A stretch of DNA of 43,492 nt from positions 1 to 43,492 of the forward strand of contig JABJCN010000139.1 of NCBI GenBank assembly GCA_018668635.1, read 5' to 3'. The notes beneath the pieces were generated by a model. It saw nothing but the letters and a program-made list of their open reading frames with translations, was not told the origin of the DNA and ran no database searches. Both the position numbers and the translations under genes were made by a program. This document shows, piece after piece, positions 17,357 through 26,038 of this stretch (positions are counted from its first letter, which is position 1; each line of letters opens with the position of its first letter). Source of the DNA: Opitutia bacterium. Lineage in GTDB: Bacteria > Verrucomicrobiota > Verrucomicrobiia > Opitutales > JABJCN01.

Positions 17357-17869
17357 TCAAGGCACTGTGAACAACGTCCGGTTTAGACCGGGCTTAACCG
17401 CACCAATCCAGCGGTTGCGTACTTGGGCGTGAAGGTCGACAATATCGGCTTTGCTGGCAACCTTGAACTCAAGGGTTTTGGCATGGGTGGTTACCGGGTA
17501 ATCCTTGTACACCAGTTTCTGAATCTTGCTTGTATAGGCTGGGTTGATACGGTCAAGTGGGTTGTTGATCGCATTTCGGGTTCCCGGTAGCACAGTGCTG
17601 GATTTCATTGGCTCGGTATAATAGATGCGCAATTGCACGTTGCTGCCGGCAATGTCGATATTCATTTCTGTGATTTCAAAGGCCGTCGTGACGTATTTCT
17701 GTAGAGCTACGGACCCGATCAGGCTGGCCTTGCCGATGAATTCTCCGCCGGCCTCGGTGAAACGCAATCCAAAGAGGTCAGCATTTGGAAATGCATTGTT
17801 CTGGACCTGCACGGCGGCGCCCAGTGTAAAGGGGAGGATTGTCAGGAGCAGGAGCTTTAGATTTTTCAT
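17357..17869 (-). CDS. Secreted hypothetical protein
   Basis: A 170-residue protein with a clear signal peptide (MKNLKLLLLTILPFTLGA, cleavage probably after residue 18 or 19). The mature part is beta-rich by eye (FEITEMNIDIAGSNVQLRIYY, then DYPVTTHAKTLEFKVASKADIVDL) and may be a small periplasmic binding or adhesion domain. I recognise no family. It is divergent from the ABC-transporter operon with a 50-bp gap and converges on the 32-residue-repeat protein with 5 bp between stops. It may share regulation with the ABC operon. Confidence 0.72.
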   Translation of the reverse strand: MKNLKLLLLTILPFTLGAAVQVQNNAFPNADLFGLRFTEAGGEFIGKASLIGSVALQKYVTTAFEITEMNIDIAGSNVQLRIYYTEPMKSSTVLPGTRNAINNPLDRINPAYTSKIQKLVYKDYPVTTHAKTLEFKVASKADIVDLHAQVRNRWIGAVKPGLNRTLFTVP

Positions 17870-17919
17870 TCATTCATTTTCACTCGCCAATTGTTCTTTT
17901 ACCAGTTCAAATCTCCGAA

Positions 17920-19578
17920 ATGCTGCAATGTCGGGACTTGACAGTTCGTATCGGGCGAAAGAAGCAGACGATCCTGGACGAGGCATCGGCTGACTTTCAA
18001 CCGGGGACCATGAACGCCATCATCGGACCTTCCGGATGTGGCAAGACCACCTTGGTCAAGGCAATGCTTGGTATCCTTCCTTCAACAGGCAGGGTCTACT
18101 ATGACGGACGGAAAATTGCCTCACCGAAGGAACTTGTAGGGCAGGTTGGTTTCACGCCCCAGTTCACTATTGCCCACAAGCCACTGACGGTTCGTGAGGT
18201 GCTTGCCTACGCCTTGAAATTGAATGTCCGTAGTGCTCAACTCCGCCGGGAGCGTCTCGAATGGGTGCTCCAAACCATTGGGCTCAACGAGCACCAGGAG
18301 AAAAAGGTGGGCAGTCTAAGTGGTGGACAACTGCGGCGGTTGGGGTTGGGCCTTGAGCTGACCAATAACCCGGCCTGCATGGTCTGTGATGAGGTGACAT
18401 CCGGCTTGGATCCAACATCTGAGGATCACATCCTCGGTCTTCTTCGCAACCTGGTTCAGGAACAGAACAAGACGTTTCTTTGCATTATCCATAATCTGGC
18501 CAAGCTGGACCAGTTCGACTGCGTTACGGTTGTTCACCATGGTCACGTGATTTTCCAGGGGCATTTGTCGGCCCTTCTTGAGTATTTCGGGATTGTGGAT
18601 GCTCTCCAGCTATACGGACTTCTGCATTCACAGCCATTGGAACACTGGACTGGTCTATGGGCTGAATATGGTGGAGTACAAGATCTTGGTGAAGGTGACC
18701 ATTCCAATGTATCCCGCATTGAAAGGCCGATGCTGCTTGCACAGTTCATGACCCTTTCTTTTCGCAGGCTGCGCCTTTTTTTTAGGGACTTTGGCCAGAT
18801 TTTTCTGACGATGGCCATCACGTTTGGTTTCCCCTGTCTCGTTGTAATCTTTGCGCTCGATGGATTGCCGCAACTTCAGGGCACGGCATTGCAGCCTACA
18901 GGTAATTTACTGGAGACAATGCAGGATACGGGGCGATATAGGATGGAAGCCGCAAAAACAGCTTCGCTTGTGACGTCACTCATTATGTTTCAGGTCATTC
19001 TTTTGACCTTAATGGGCAGTAATACCGGTGCCCGGGAGATTGCGTCTGAGCGTGACCTTTATGAGAAGGAACGCCTTAACGGCTTGAGGCCCACTGCCTA
19101 TGCCTTGAGTAAAATCTTTTTCACGACCCTTATTGCGGCTGGACAGGGAATTTGGATGATGTTTTTTGTGAAGCAGATTTGTGGGTTCCCAGGGAGTTTC
19201 CTGCCCCAGGGGATTGCCTTGGCCATGACCTGCCTCGCCATGACAGCGGTTTGCCTTGGTATTTCCTCAATGGTGGGATCTTCGGAAAAAGCGTCACTTC
19301 TTTCCGTGTACCTTGTAGGCTTTCAGTTGCCGCTATCCGGTGTTGTCCTTGCCCTTCCGGAACAACTGGTTTGGTTGACACGCCCCTTTATCAGCGCCTA
19401 CTGGGGCTGGGCCGGGTATCTCCAGTCAATCAAGGAAACCCGGTTCTGGGATGCATTCCGGGAGATGGATGAGGGTTTTGTTGCCTCTCCTGAATTGGCG
19501 GCCGGGGTCTTGGCCATCCATATAATGGTCGGGTTCGTGCTTGTCTTTTTAGGTTGCCAGCGCCGGGGTTGGCGGTGA
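17920..19578 (+). CDS. ABCG-like half transporter, fused ATPase and permease
   Basis: A 552-residue polypeptide with an N-terminal nucleotide-binding domain and a C-terminal ABC2-type membrane domain, the order found in eukaryotic White/ABCG half transporters. Walker A is GPSGCGKTT (36-44), the signature LSGGQ is at 133-137, and Walker B ends in D157-E158. The membrane part starts about residue 295 and has roughly six hydrophobic segments, ending GFVLVFLGCQRRGWR. Such fusions export lipids, polysaccharides or drugs as dimers. ATG 17920 is chosen; the frame runs further up but would overlap the divergent gene and has no family sequence. The stop overlaps the start of the lipoprotein gene by one base (TGATG), showing translational coupling. 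Export cargo unknown. Confidence 0.88.
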   Translation: MLQCRDLTVRIGRKKQTILDEASADFQPGTMNAIIGPSGCGKTTLVKAMLGILPSTGRVYYDGRKIASPKELVGQVGFTPQFTIAHKPLTVREVLAYALKLNVRSAQLRRERLEWVLQTIGLNEHQEKKVGSLSGGQLRRLGLGLELTNNPACMVCDEVTSGLDPTSEDHILGLLRNLVQEQNKTFLCIIHNLAKLDQFDCVTVVHHGHVIFQGHLSALLEYFGIVDALQLYGLLHSQPLEHWTGLWAEYGGVQDLGEGDHSNVSRIERPMLLAQFMTLSFRRLRLFFRDFGQIFLTMAITFGFPCLVVIFALDGLPQLQGTALQPTGNLLETMQDTGRYRMEAAKTASLVTSLIMFQVILLTLMGSNTGAREIASERDLYEKERLNGLRPTAYALSKIFFTTLIAAGQGIWMMFFVKQICGFPGSFLPQGIALAMTCLAMTAVCLGISSMVGSSEKASLLSVYLVGFQLPLSGVVLALPEQLVWLTRPFISAYWGWAGYLQSIKETRFWDAFREMDEGFVASPELAAGVLAIHIMVGFVLVFLGCQRRGWR

Positions 19579-19997
19579 TGAAGATATCGATTCAAAGCGT
19601 GCATAAATATTCAATAGTTAAGATTCTATTTATTGGAATTATTCTTGCGATCGCCGTGACCTTCGGTGGGTGCGGTAGGAATGGCGATGGCGGTGGCTCG
19701 GTGCCTGCCGGGAAACTGGAGGTTTTCCCCTTGGCGATTTACCTTCAAAATCCTGGTGGCCTTCAGGGGAACCGTTACAAGACAAAGGCGCAGATCGATC
19801 GACAGCTTGGGTGGAAACCCGGGGTGGGACGATTGATCCTCGTTCAGGTTTCATCGGACGCCGGATTGGCCAGGAAGGTTCCTTTTTTCTTTCCGGACGG
19901 GGTCGGCCCGGGAGTTCTTCCTGGCCAGAAGTTTTTGATGACAGTACTTGTCGCCGAGGAAAATTTGGTTACAGTTGAAAACTATGAAAAGTATTGA
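19578..19997 (+). CDS. Small lipoprotein coupled to the ABC transporter
   Basis: A 139-residue product with a hydrophobic signal (about 14-29) and a lipobox-like FGGC at 29-32, followed by a glycine-rich linker GRNGDGGGS. The mature part has no recognised domain. It begins inside the stop codon of the ABC transporter gene and overlaps the following gene by 14 bp, so the three are one translation-coupled operon. It is probably a periplasmic or outer-membrane partner of the exporter or of the secreted TPR protein; this is inference from arrangement only. Confidence 0.75.
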   Translation: MKISIQSVHKYSIVKILFIGIILAIAVTFGGCGRNGDGGGSVPAGKLEVFPLAIYLQNPGGLQGNRYKTKAQIDRQLGWKPGVGRLILVQVSSDAGLARKVPFFFPDGVGPGVLPGQKFLMTVLVAEENLVTVENYEKY

Positions 19998-21960
19998 TCG
20001 GCCCATCATATCGCACCTTTTCCAATTTTTACCACTGCTTCTAATCCCTTGTTTTGCTTCGAGCCTCCTGGGGCAGGCTCCGATTCCCGGCACCACGCCT
20101 GCACCGGCTGCAAAACCTGCTCCAGCAGCTGCTCCTCAATCCGGTCAACCCGCCGGTTCCGGTGGCGGAGCCGGAGTTTATCACAATGGTGGATTCGAGA
20201 GCAATACCCTACTAAAGACATCTGACAAGGTGTTTGATCCCAACAGCGACTCCATTGATCCTGAGAACGGCACTTTCATCTGGAAGGGGAAGGGTTTTAC
20301 CTTTGGGAATGATCGTCTTCTCGGTGGGCGTTTTGATCGCTATCTTCAGACCCCAGCCTCCGAGATTGAATCTAGAAACAAGTACGAAGCCCTGCTCGAC
20401 AAAATCCTGAAGAACCTTTCCGTTTACGAGCAAAACGGAACATGGGACGGTGTTATCGACGCATGGGATCTTCTTGTTCAGGCCGGTGAATACAGTGAAT
20501 ACGATGGTGGAATGAGTCTTATTCTTGGTGCCTTGGTCTATAATACCTGGCGCCTTCGTGAGGGATTTCGACAGAACTCGGATCGCCAGGCTATCTTGCG
20601 CGAACGTCAGAAGAAACTTGAATTTGTATTGGGCAACCGATACCGCCATCAGAAACTATCTCAAATCGTCCGCACAGAAAGTGCGAATGCAGGGACAAGG
20701 ACAGTGACAACAGAAGGCGCCGTGCCACAGAATTTATCCGAGGCCGGACTCAAGGTGAAGGAATACGGGGAGGTTCAGGCTAGGATCGCCGCCCTTAATA
20801 CTCAGAAAGCACTCACTGGAAAGGAGGCCCAAATACAGTTTCAGGCTCAGCTTGCAAGGTTCCTTGTCGATCGTCGTTTCAAGCATGTCCTCCTTGGTGC
20901 CAACTTCTACCGGCTTCTTTTTAAGGGGACATCCCAGCAGGTCATAGAGGCCAAGCAGGAGATCGCATCCTTTTTCCCGGATTCCAAGATGACTATCACT
21001 GTTGACCAACTGGCTTTCCTGGCCCGCGAGGCAATCAATGAAGTTGAGACTGGCATGCGCGCTGCCGATAACTCTTTTCGTCTGGGCAATCGTGTGACCG
21101 CCTTAAAGCGCCTTCAGGAAACCTTCTTCCTCGGGGAGCATATTTCTGCCCTCCATTCCTTTGATGACGACAAGCGTGCGACCCTTTTCCAGCTCAAGCG
21201 TGATATGAAAGAGGCCCGTGACCTCATTATTGACAAGTCCTATGGGGATGCGGAAGACCTCATACTCGATCTCAAGGCCACGGCCAAGGATTTTGAGTCG
21301 CGCCGTATTGAGGCCGGGATACGTAAAGCGAAAAATGCGAGCGACAGCGCTCTCCTTGCAGCCATGCAATATCGCAATCTCAACCAACAGGACAAGGCAG
21401 AGCAGGCATTCCGTGAAGCCGCATCCATCTGGCCGGACAACCCCAAGCTCAAGGAATTCCAGTTTCAAGGGACTCAACTCGTTGATAAATATGTCCAGGG
21501 CAAGAAACTCTTCGACCAGTTATATAAACGAAAGCATTACCGGGAGATTCAATCCCAAGCCCTTGAGTTTGGCGTCGCGCTCTCGGAGGATCCGGACCGA
21601 AGCGCGAAGCTCAAGAAGGTCGTCAACCAAATGGCTGAGCTTGACATCTACCTTACGCAGGCGGATGCCGCGGTTAACATCAACAACCCCTACGCAGCCT
21701 GGGAAATTCTCCTCAAGGCAGAAGAGGTTGATCCCGATGATATTCAACTGAACCGCAAAAAGGCCCGTCTCGCGGCACAAGTCGCACCCTTTGTTGCTGA
21801 ACTGCAGAAAGCCTCACAGCACGAGACCAGCGGGCAATTGCCCTCCAGCCTTCTCTATTTTTTAACCGCCCAGGAAATCTATCCCGCCAGCTCCATCAGT
21901 AACGATGGAATTCAACGTGTATCCGCTGCCTTATTGGAAAAATTAGCCTCGAGACAGTAA
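19984..21960 (+). CDS. Secreted helical protein with TPR-like repeats
   Basis: A 658-residue protein with a signal peptide (about 1-31, FLPLLLIPCFASSLLGQA), a proline/alanine-rich linker (about 33-58), a Gly-rich patch and then a long mostly helical body. TPR-like units are visible near 455-490 (NLNQQDKAEQAFREAASIWP) and near 570-600 (AWEILLKAEEVDPDDIQL), with coiled-coil-like stretches between. No enzymatic motif is seen. The ATG at 19984 lies 14 bp inside the lipoprotein gene; an in-frame codon at 19948 would lack the signal-peptide layout. Likely a periplasmic scaffold acting with the ABC transporter and lipoprotein. It converges on the GH20 gene. Confidence 0.78.
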   Translation: MKSIDRPIISHLFQFLPLLLIPCFASSLLGQAPIPGTTPAPAAKPAPAAAPQSGQPAGSGGGAGVYHNGGFESNTLLKTSDKVFDPNSDSIDPENGTFIWKGKGFTFGNDRLLGGRFDRYLQTPASEIESRNKYEALLDKILKNLSVYEQNGTWDGVIDAWDLLVQAGEYSEYDGGMSLILGALVYNTWRLREGFRQNSDRQAILRERQKKLEFVLGNRYRHQKLSQIVRTESANAGTRTVTTEGAVPQNLSEAGLKVKEYGEVQARIAALNTQKALTGKEAQIQFQAQLARFLVDRRFKHVLLGANFYRLLFKGTSQQVIEAKQEIASFFPDSKMTITVDQLAFLAREAINEVETGMRAADNSFRLGNRVTALKRLQETFFLGEHISALHSFDDDKRATLFQLKRDMKEARDLIIDKSYGDAEDLILDLKATAKDFESRRIEAGIRKAKNASDSALLAAMQYRNLNQQDKAEQAFREAASIWPDNPKLKEFQFQGTQLVDKYVQGKKLFDQLYKRKHYREIQSQALEFGVALSEDPDRSAKLKKVVNQMAELDIYLTQADAAVNINNPYAAWEILLKAEEVDPDDIQLNRKKARLAAQVAPFVAELQKASQHETSGQLPSSLLYFLTAQEIYPASSISNDGIQRVSAALLEKLASRQ

Positions 21961-22025
21961 GGTTATCTCTGCCTAATTGCAGGATTAATTCTTCTTCATG
22001 GGCATAGTTATGTTTCTGCTACGGA

Positions 22026-23714
22026 TCAGATGGTTTTCCCCATGGGGTCCTTAATATAGTCAATGCTTTCCTCCACTCCGCCTAAGCGGGCGTGCTGGAG
22101 CCAAATGTTGCGGTGTCGGTTGGCCAATTCAGTACGCTTTTCATTGAGTTCAGGGACTTGTCCGGCTGACTGGAAACCCCTGGCGCGCTGGAGCCCGAGC
22201 AACCCCAGATCGATTGCGAGGTTGAGTTCCTGACAGATGGTATCGGCATCAGGGCATTGGGGGTGGGCTGCCTCAAGCCATGTGCGGGTTTCCTCCAGAT
22301 GGCGCTGACCCCTGTCAAGTAACTGGGGTTCGGTGTCTCCCAGAGTTGTTGCTAGTTTTTTCTCGGTTCCGAACAGGAAATGGAAGGTGGGACTGCAGTT
22401 GATGAGGGGGCGCTCGATGATGTAATCGGCATTGCCGAGACCGAAGAGGGTCTTACTGAGTTGGCCGGTTTTATCCTGGAAGAGGTATCGATCAAGGATT
22501 CCCGGGAGGTGTACATGGGACGTTTTCCCGTGGTTCCACGCAAGCCCCGCATGATAAAAGATTGCGGGATACATTGTGCTCCAGGGTTGGTGATTGCCGT
22601 TGTCACCCCAAGTGGTAAGGAGACTTCCGAGTGCACTATACTCCCGTGCATTAGAGATTGCAGCCCGGATGTTTTCGAGGGCATTGGGAAGGCGTCCATT
22701 GAAGCTGTTCCAAGTCGAGGTTCCGGGTGAGACAATGTAATCAAGGCCACAGTCCGCAACCTGCCTGCACTGCTCGGCAAAGGGGTGATCCGACTCGTAG
22801 CCCCAGATGACTGGCATGGCATCTTTTGGGACGCAATCAACGAAGTCGGGGCGCTCCAGCAGGATGTCACTCCAGAATAGCATGGTTTTACCACGGCCTT
22901 CAATAAGCTTGTGAATTTTCTGGAGGAATTCGATGTAGACGGTGTGCTTCCCTTTTTCTTCCACGAGGGGCTGGCTCCATCCCTGTCCCAGTTCCCAAGG
23001 TTCGTCGAGCCCCACGTTGAACTGGCCACTGGTGAAGTTTTCGAGGAACTCATCGTGGAGCGGTCCAAGGAAGTCGAGGGTGGTCTGGTCGGGCCGTAGG
23101 GTTCCTCCGTGGTCTCGAACGATGCGGGGTTCCTCGCGTTCGAAGCCGTCCGGGCATTCTGCAAGGTGCCTGTAGGGTTCATGGCGAAGCCATCGCTCGA
23201 AGTGCCCAAAGGAGTTAAAGTTGGGAACCAGCTCGATCCCGTGCTTGATGCAGAGGCTGTCAATTTCGCGGACTTCTTCCGGGGTCATCGGGGAGGCTTC
23301 CCGCCAGACGGTCTCGTGGTCTCGGAAGGCGAAGGTGTGCTCGGTGTATAGTTGTAGCTGGTTATAGCGGAGTTTTGCCAGGAGAAGGACGAGGTTGCGA
23401 AGGGTTTCCATGGTGGGCACCTTGCACCGACTGATATCGAGCATGAAGCCGCGCACGCGCAGGCTGGGCTCGTCCCGGATTTCCATGCAGGGCAGGGGGC
23501 CTTCACCAGCTTGTTCCTGAATCTGTCGAAGCGTGTCCCGTCCATGGCGGAGGCCGTTTTTATCGCCGCATATCCTGATTTGTTCCGGTTCTATGGTGAG
23601 CGAGTAGCCTTCAGGCTGAAGGGCCGAAGTTGTTTCGAGAATGGGGTTGGCGTTTTTAGTATGGTGGCCTCCCGTATAATTGAGGGACTTGGGAACAGGG
23701 AAAATATCCAACAT
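22026..23714 (-). CDS. Glycoside hydrolase family 20-like enzyme, cytoplasmic
   Basis: A 562-residue protein related to beta-N-acetylhexosaminidases. The GH20 N-terminal domain begins DIFPVPKSLNYTGG. The barrel includes VRGFMLDISRCKVP, an active-site histidine region NFNSFGHFERW, and the acid/polariser pair D237-E238 in FNVGLDEPWELG. Trp in TMLFWSDI and TTWGDNGNH are also GH20-like. GH20 normally ends the pair as D-E before a W/S-rich loop, which fits. No signal peptide is present, so substrate must be imported. A TTG at 23771 is in frame, but it would overlap the symporter by 50 bp; the ATG at 23714 begins the family sequence 7 bp after the symporter stop. Last gene of an operon with a Na+ symporter and a DtxR regulator. 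Confidence 0.85.
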   Translation of the reverse strand: MLDIFPVPKSLNYTGGHHTKNANPILETTSALQPEGYSLTIEPEQIRICGDKNGLRHGRDTLRQIQEQAGEGPLPCMEIRDEPSLRVRGFMLDISRCKVPTMETLRNLVLLLAKLRYNQLQLYTEHTFAFRDHETVWREASPMTPEEVREIDSLCIKHGIELVPNFNSFGHFERWLRHEPYRHLAECPDGFEREEPRIVRDHGGTLRPDQTTLDFLGPLHDEFLENFTSGQFNVGLDEPWELGQGWSQPLVEEKGKHTVYIEFLQKIHKLIEGRGKTMLFWSDILLERPDFVDCVPKDAMPVIWGYESDHPFAEQCRQVADCGLDYIVSPGTSTWNSFNGRLPNALENIRAAISNAREYSALGSLLTTWGDNGNHQPWSTMYPAIFYHAGLAWNHGKTSHVHLPGILDRYLFQDKTGQLSKTLFGLGNADYIIERPLINCSPTFHFLFGTEKKLATTLGDTEPQLLDRGQRHLEETRTWLEAAHPQCPDADTICQELNLAIDLGLLGLQRARGFQSAGQVPELNEKRTELANRHRNIWLQHARLGGVEESIDYIKDPMGKTI

Positions 23715-23721
23715 CAGGCAA

Positions 23722-25320
23722 TCAGGACCGTGGCAAGTTTCGATGCTCTCCGGGAATTCTGTTTTTCCCAAGGAGCAGGCCGCACCCCCAGGTCAGGAAT
23801 ACAGTAACTGGCCAAGCCCAGGCGGCGTTGATCTTGGAGGCAAGCTTGCCGGCCTCGTTTACGGTGAAGGGTGCAAATCCTGCGATCTTCTCTGGGGTGT
23901 ATATTTTAAAATTAATGAGGATGTTCCACAGGTCGGTACGAATGTACAGGACGAGGAGGAAGGACAGCACGAAGCCGAGGGTGAGGCCACGGGCAGTTGC
24001 CTTCCCGTGCAGGGAGGCAAGGAACATGCCAAGCAATGGTCCCGTGGTGTAGGAGATCATGCCGAAGGCCAGCACCACCATGTTCACGTTGCCCCGAAGG
24101 CTGTCCAGTAGGATGGCGAAGGCTGAAAGGGCAATCCCCCAGGCAACGACAAGAACCCGCGATATCTTCAGGAGACTTTTCCGGCTTTCTTCGTTATAAA
24201 GGGTATCTGTTTTCTTAAACAGGGAAAGGGTGGTCTGGGAGAGGGCAGCGAGGATGGAGTCAAGGCTTGAGATGGCTGCTGCGAATATACCTGCCAGAAT
24301 CAGTCCACGGAGACCGACCGGCAGGGAGGTGGTGATCCACACTGGATAGATAATGTTGCTATCCTTTGCAAAGAAGGAGTGCATTACCTCCCCTGGGTCA
24401 TTATGCGCATACCAGGTGAAGAGGCCAGTGCCCACCAAAAGCATAAGCAGGGTTACGAGCAAGGCCGCAGAGCTGGTGATGATGGCCTTGCGTGCATCCT
24501 TTTCATTTCGGCAGCAAAACATACGCTGGGCGTTCAGTTGGTCCACACCAAAGGCACTGAGATTCTGGAAAGGGACGGCTATTATAGCGACCCAAAGGGT
24601 AAACCCAACGGCAGGATCCCTTGATAGGTTTAACAGGGTAAACTTGCCGGCATCTCCGGCTGTCGTTGTCAGGGTATGCAATCCCCCATCGAGATTCCAA
24701 AAGATCCAACCCAGTGAGAAGATTGCCCCGGCGATGAACAGAAAGAATTGCATAACATCTGTCCAGATAACTGTCTGCATCCCTCCCATTAGGGTCCATG
24801 CAACAGCAAATAGGCCGATAATCCAGATGCATTGGTCAAAAGTCAGGGGGGTCACGACCTTTAGTGCCAGAGCGGCTACAAGTACACGTACGCTTTGGCC
24901 AAGGATACTCCCTATGGCGAAGATGACCGTGGCCAGACGCTTCACTCCTTCGCCTAGGCGATTGCCCATGTAGTCATAGGGACTATAGATTTCCTGTTCG
25001 TAAAATACGCGGACAAAAAACAACCCAACAATGACCCGGGCAATGATCGATCCAATTCCCCATTGCAGGTAGGTGAAGTCGCCTCCTGCTGCATAAACCA
25101 TCCCTGGTACACCAATGAAAGTGACCCCGCTGATCTCCGTGGCGATAATAGACCCGGAAACGGCCTGCCAGGGGAGGGATCTGCCGGCAAGAAAGAAGTC
25201 TCTTATGCTGGACTGTTTCCCGCGAAGCAGATGCCCCACAAGGGTGGTCAGCAAGAGGTAGCCAAAGACAACGGCCCAGTCGAGAGGTGTAAAGAATTCA
25301 TGTAAATTTGTGGGGTCCAT
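23722..25320 (-). CDS. Sodium:solute symporter (SSS family)
   Basis: A 532-residue inner-membrane protein with about 13-14 hydrophobic helices. Family features include DFFLAGRSLPWQAVSGSIIATEISGVTFIG near the N-terminus (residues about 41-70) and SSLDSILAALSQTTLSLF near the middle, the region around the sodium site. It resembles the sugar (SGLT/NanT-like) branch more than proline or pantothenate carriers. Next to a cytoplasmic GH20 hydrolase, the likely cargo is an amino-sugar or a short oligosaccharide; that is inference. ATG 25320 lies 11 bp after the stop of the upstream regulator gene; an upstream TTG at 25335 would overlap that stop and is not preferred. Confidence 0.93.
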   Translation of the reverse strand: MDPTNLHEFFTPLDWAVVFGYLLLTTLVGHLLRGKQSSIRDFFLAGRSLPWQAVSGSIIATEISGVTFIGVPGMVYAAGGDFTYLQWGIGSIIARVIVGLFFVRVFYEQEIYSPYDYMGNRLGEGVKRLATVIFAIGSILGQSVRVLVAALALKVVTPLTFDQCIWIIGLFAVAWTLMGGMQTVIWTDVMQFFLFIAGAIFSLGWIFWNLDGGLHTLTTTAGDAGKFTLLNLSRDPAVGFTLWVAIIAVPFQNLSAFGVDQLNAQRMFCCRNEKDARKAIITSSAALLVTLLMLLVGTGLFTWYAHNDPGEVMHSFFAKDSNIIYPVWITTSLPVGLRGLILAGIFAAAISSLDSILAALSQTTLSLFKKTDTLYNEESRKSLLKISRVLVVAWGIALSAFAILLDSLRGNVNMVVLAFGMISYTTGPLLGMFLASLHGKATARGLTLGFVLSFLLVLYIRTDLWNILINFKIYTPEKIAGFAPFTVNEAGKLASKINAAWAWPVTVFLTWGCGLLLGKNRIPGEHRNLPRS

Positions 25321-25331
25321 CAAGTTTGCTC

Positions 25332-25988
25332 TCAAGCGACTAGGATTTTCTCGGCGACCTTTGCCCCGAGCGAAAGCTGCCTGCCCTTATCAAGCAGGAT
25401 AGTGATGGCTTCCGCGATGGGGTTTCGTTCAACCACCTGGATGTTAGCCCCCGGGGTTAGTCCGTTATTCATGGCGAACTTGAGGAAGGATGCTTCCTGG
25501 TCGAGGACACGCTGGATGGCCAATTGTCTTCCTGTCGGGCATTCCATCAGGTTCTTGTGCTTGACGGGTTTGAATGTGCCGTCCGCAGATGGGATTGGAT
25601 CGCCATGCGGATCGAATTCGGGGTAACCGCAGAGCTCATCAATTTTTTCGAGGATACGATCAGAAACAACATGTTCCAGCTCCTCGGCATCCTCATGTAT
25701 TTCATCCCAGTCGAGCTTGAGGACATTCACCAGGAAGACCTCAATAAGTCGATGCCTACGGATCATGCGGATGGCAAGTGTCCGGCCTTTGCCACTCAGG
25801 GTGACGCCGATACGGGGTTTGTATTTTAGGAGTTTGTTCCGCTCCATGGACTTTACCATGGTGGTAGCTGTTCCCGGGACTACTTTTAGAGCCTTTGCAA
25901 TGGTTCCCATAGGCACGGGATTGCCAGGGTTTTCCTGCTCCGCAAAGAAGATTTCCTTAACGTAGTTTTCGATGGTTGTTGTGGCCAT
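25332..25988 (-). CDS. DtxR/MntR-family metal-dependent regulator
   Basis: A 218-residue metalloregulator. The winged helix occupies about 1-70 (PMGTIAKALKVVPGTATTMVKSM contains the recognition helix). The metal-binding/dimerisation domain holds EELEHVVSD (E102, E105, H106) and H79. A C-terminal FeoA/SH3-like domain starts near residue 140. The residue aligned to DtxR Cys102 appears to be Glu, and the one aligned to MntR Asp8 appears to be Asn, so it fits neither iron nor manganese type cleanly. The gene heads an operon with a sodium symporter and GH20 hydrolase, unusual company for this family. The start lies 50 bp from the divergent lpxB start. Confidence 0.88.
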   Translation of the reverse strand: MATTTIENYVKEIFFAEQENPGNPVPMGTIAKALKVVPGTATTMVKSMERNKLLKYKPRIGVTLSGKGRTLAIRMIRRHRLIEVFLVNVLKLDWDEIHEDAEELEHVVSDRILEKIDELCGYPEFDPHGDPIPSADGTFKPVKHKNLMECPTGRQLAIQRVLDQEASFLKFAMNNGLTPGANIQVVERNPIAEAITILLDKGRQLSLGAKVAEKILVA

Positions 25989-26038
25989 ACCGGAAAATTA
26001 ATGGATTGGTCGTTGAGTTTTCGTCGGGGTCGGATTTG

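Noticed and set aside
17839-17919. Upstream extension of the ABC transporter
   Set aside because: It would overlap the start of the divergent secreted protein gene, and the ABC family sequence begins at the ATG at 17920.
23715-23771. TTG start for the GH20 gene
   Set aside because: It would overlap the symporter gene by 50 bp. The GH20 N-terminal domain begins at the ATG at 23714.
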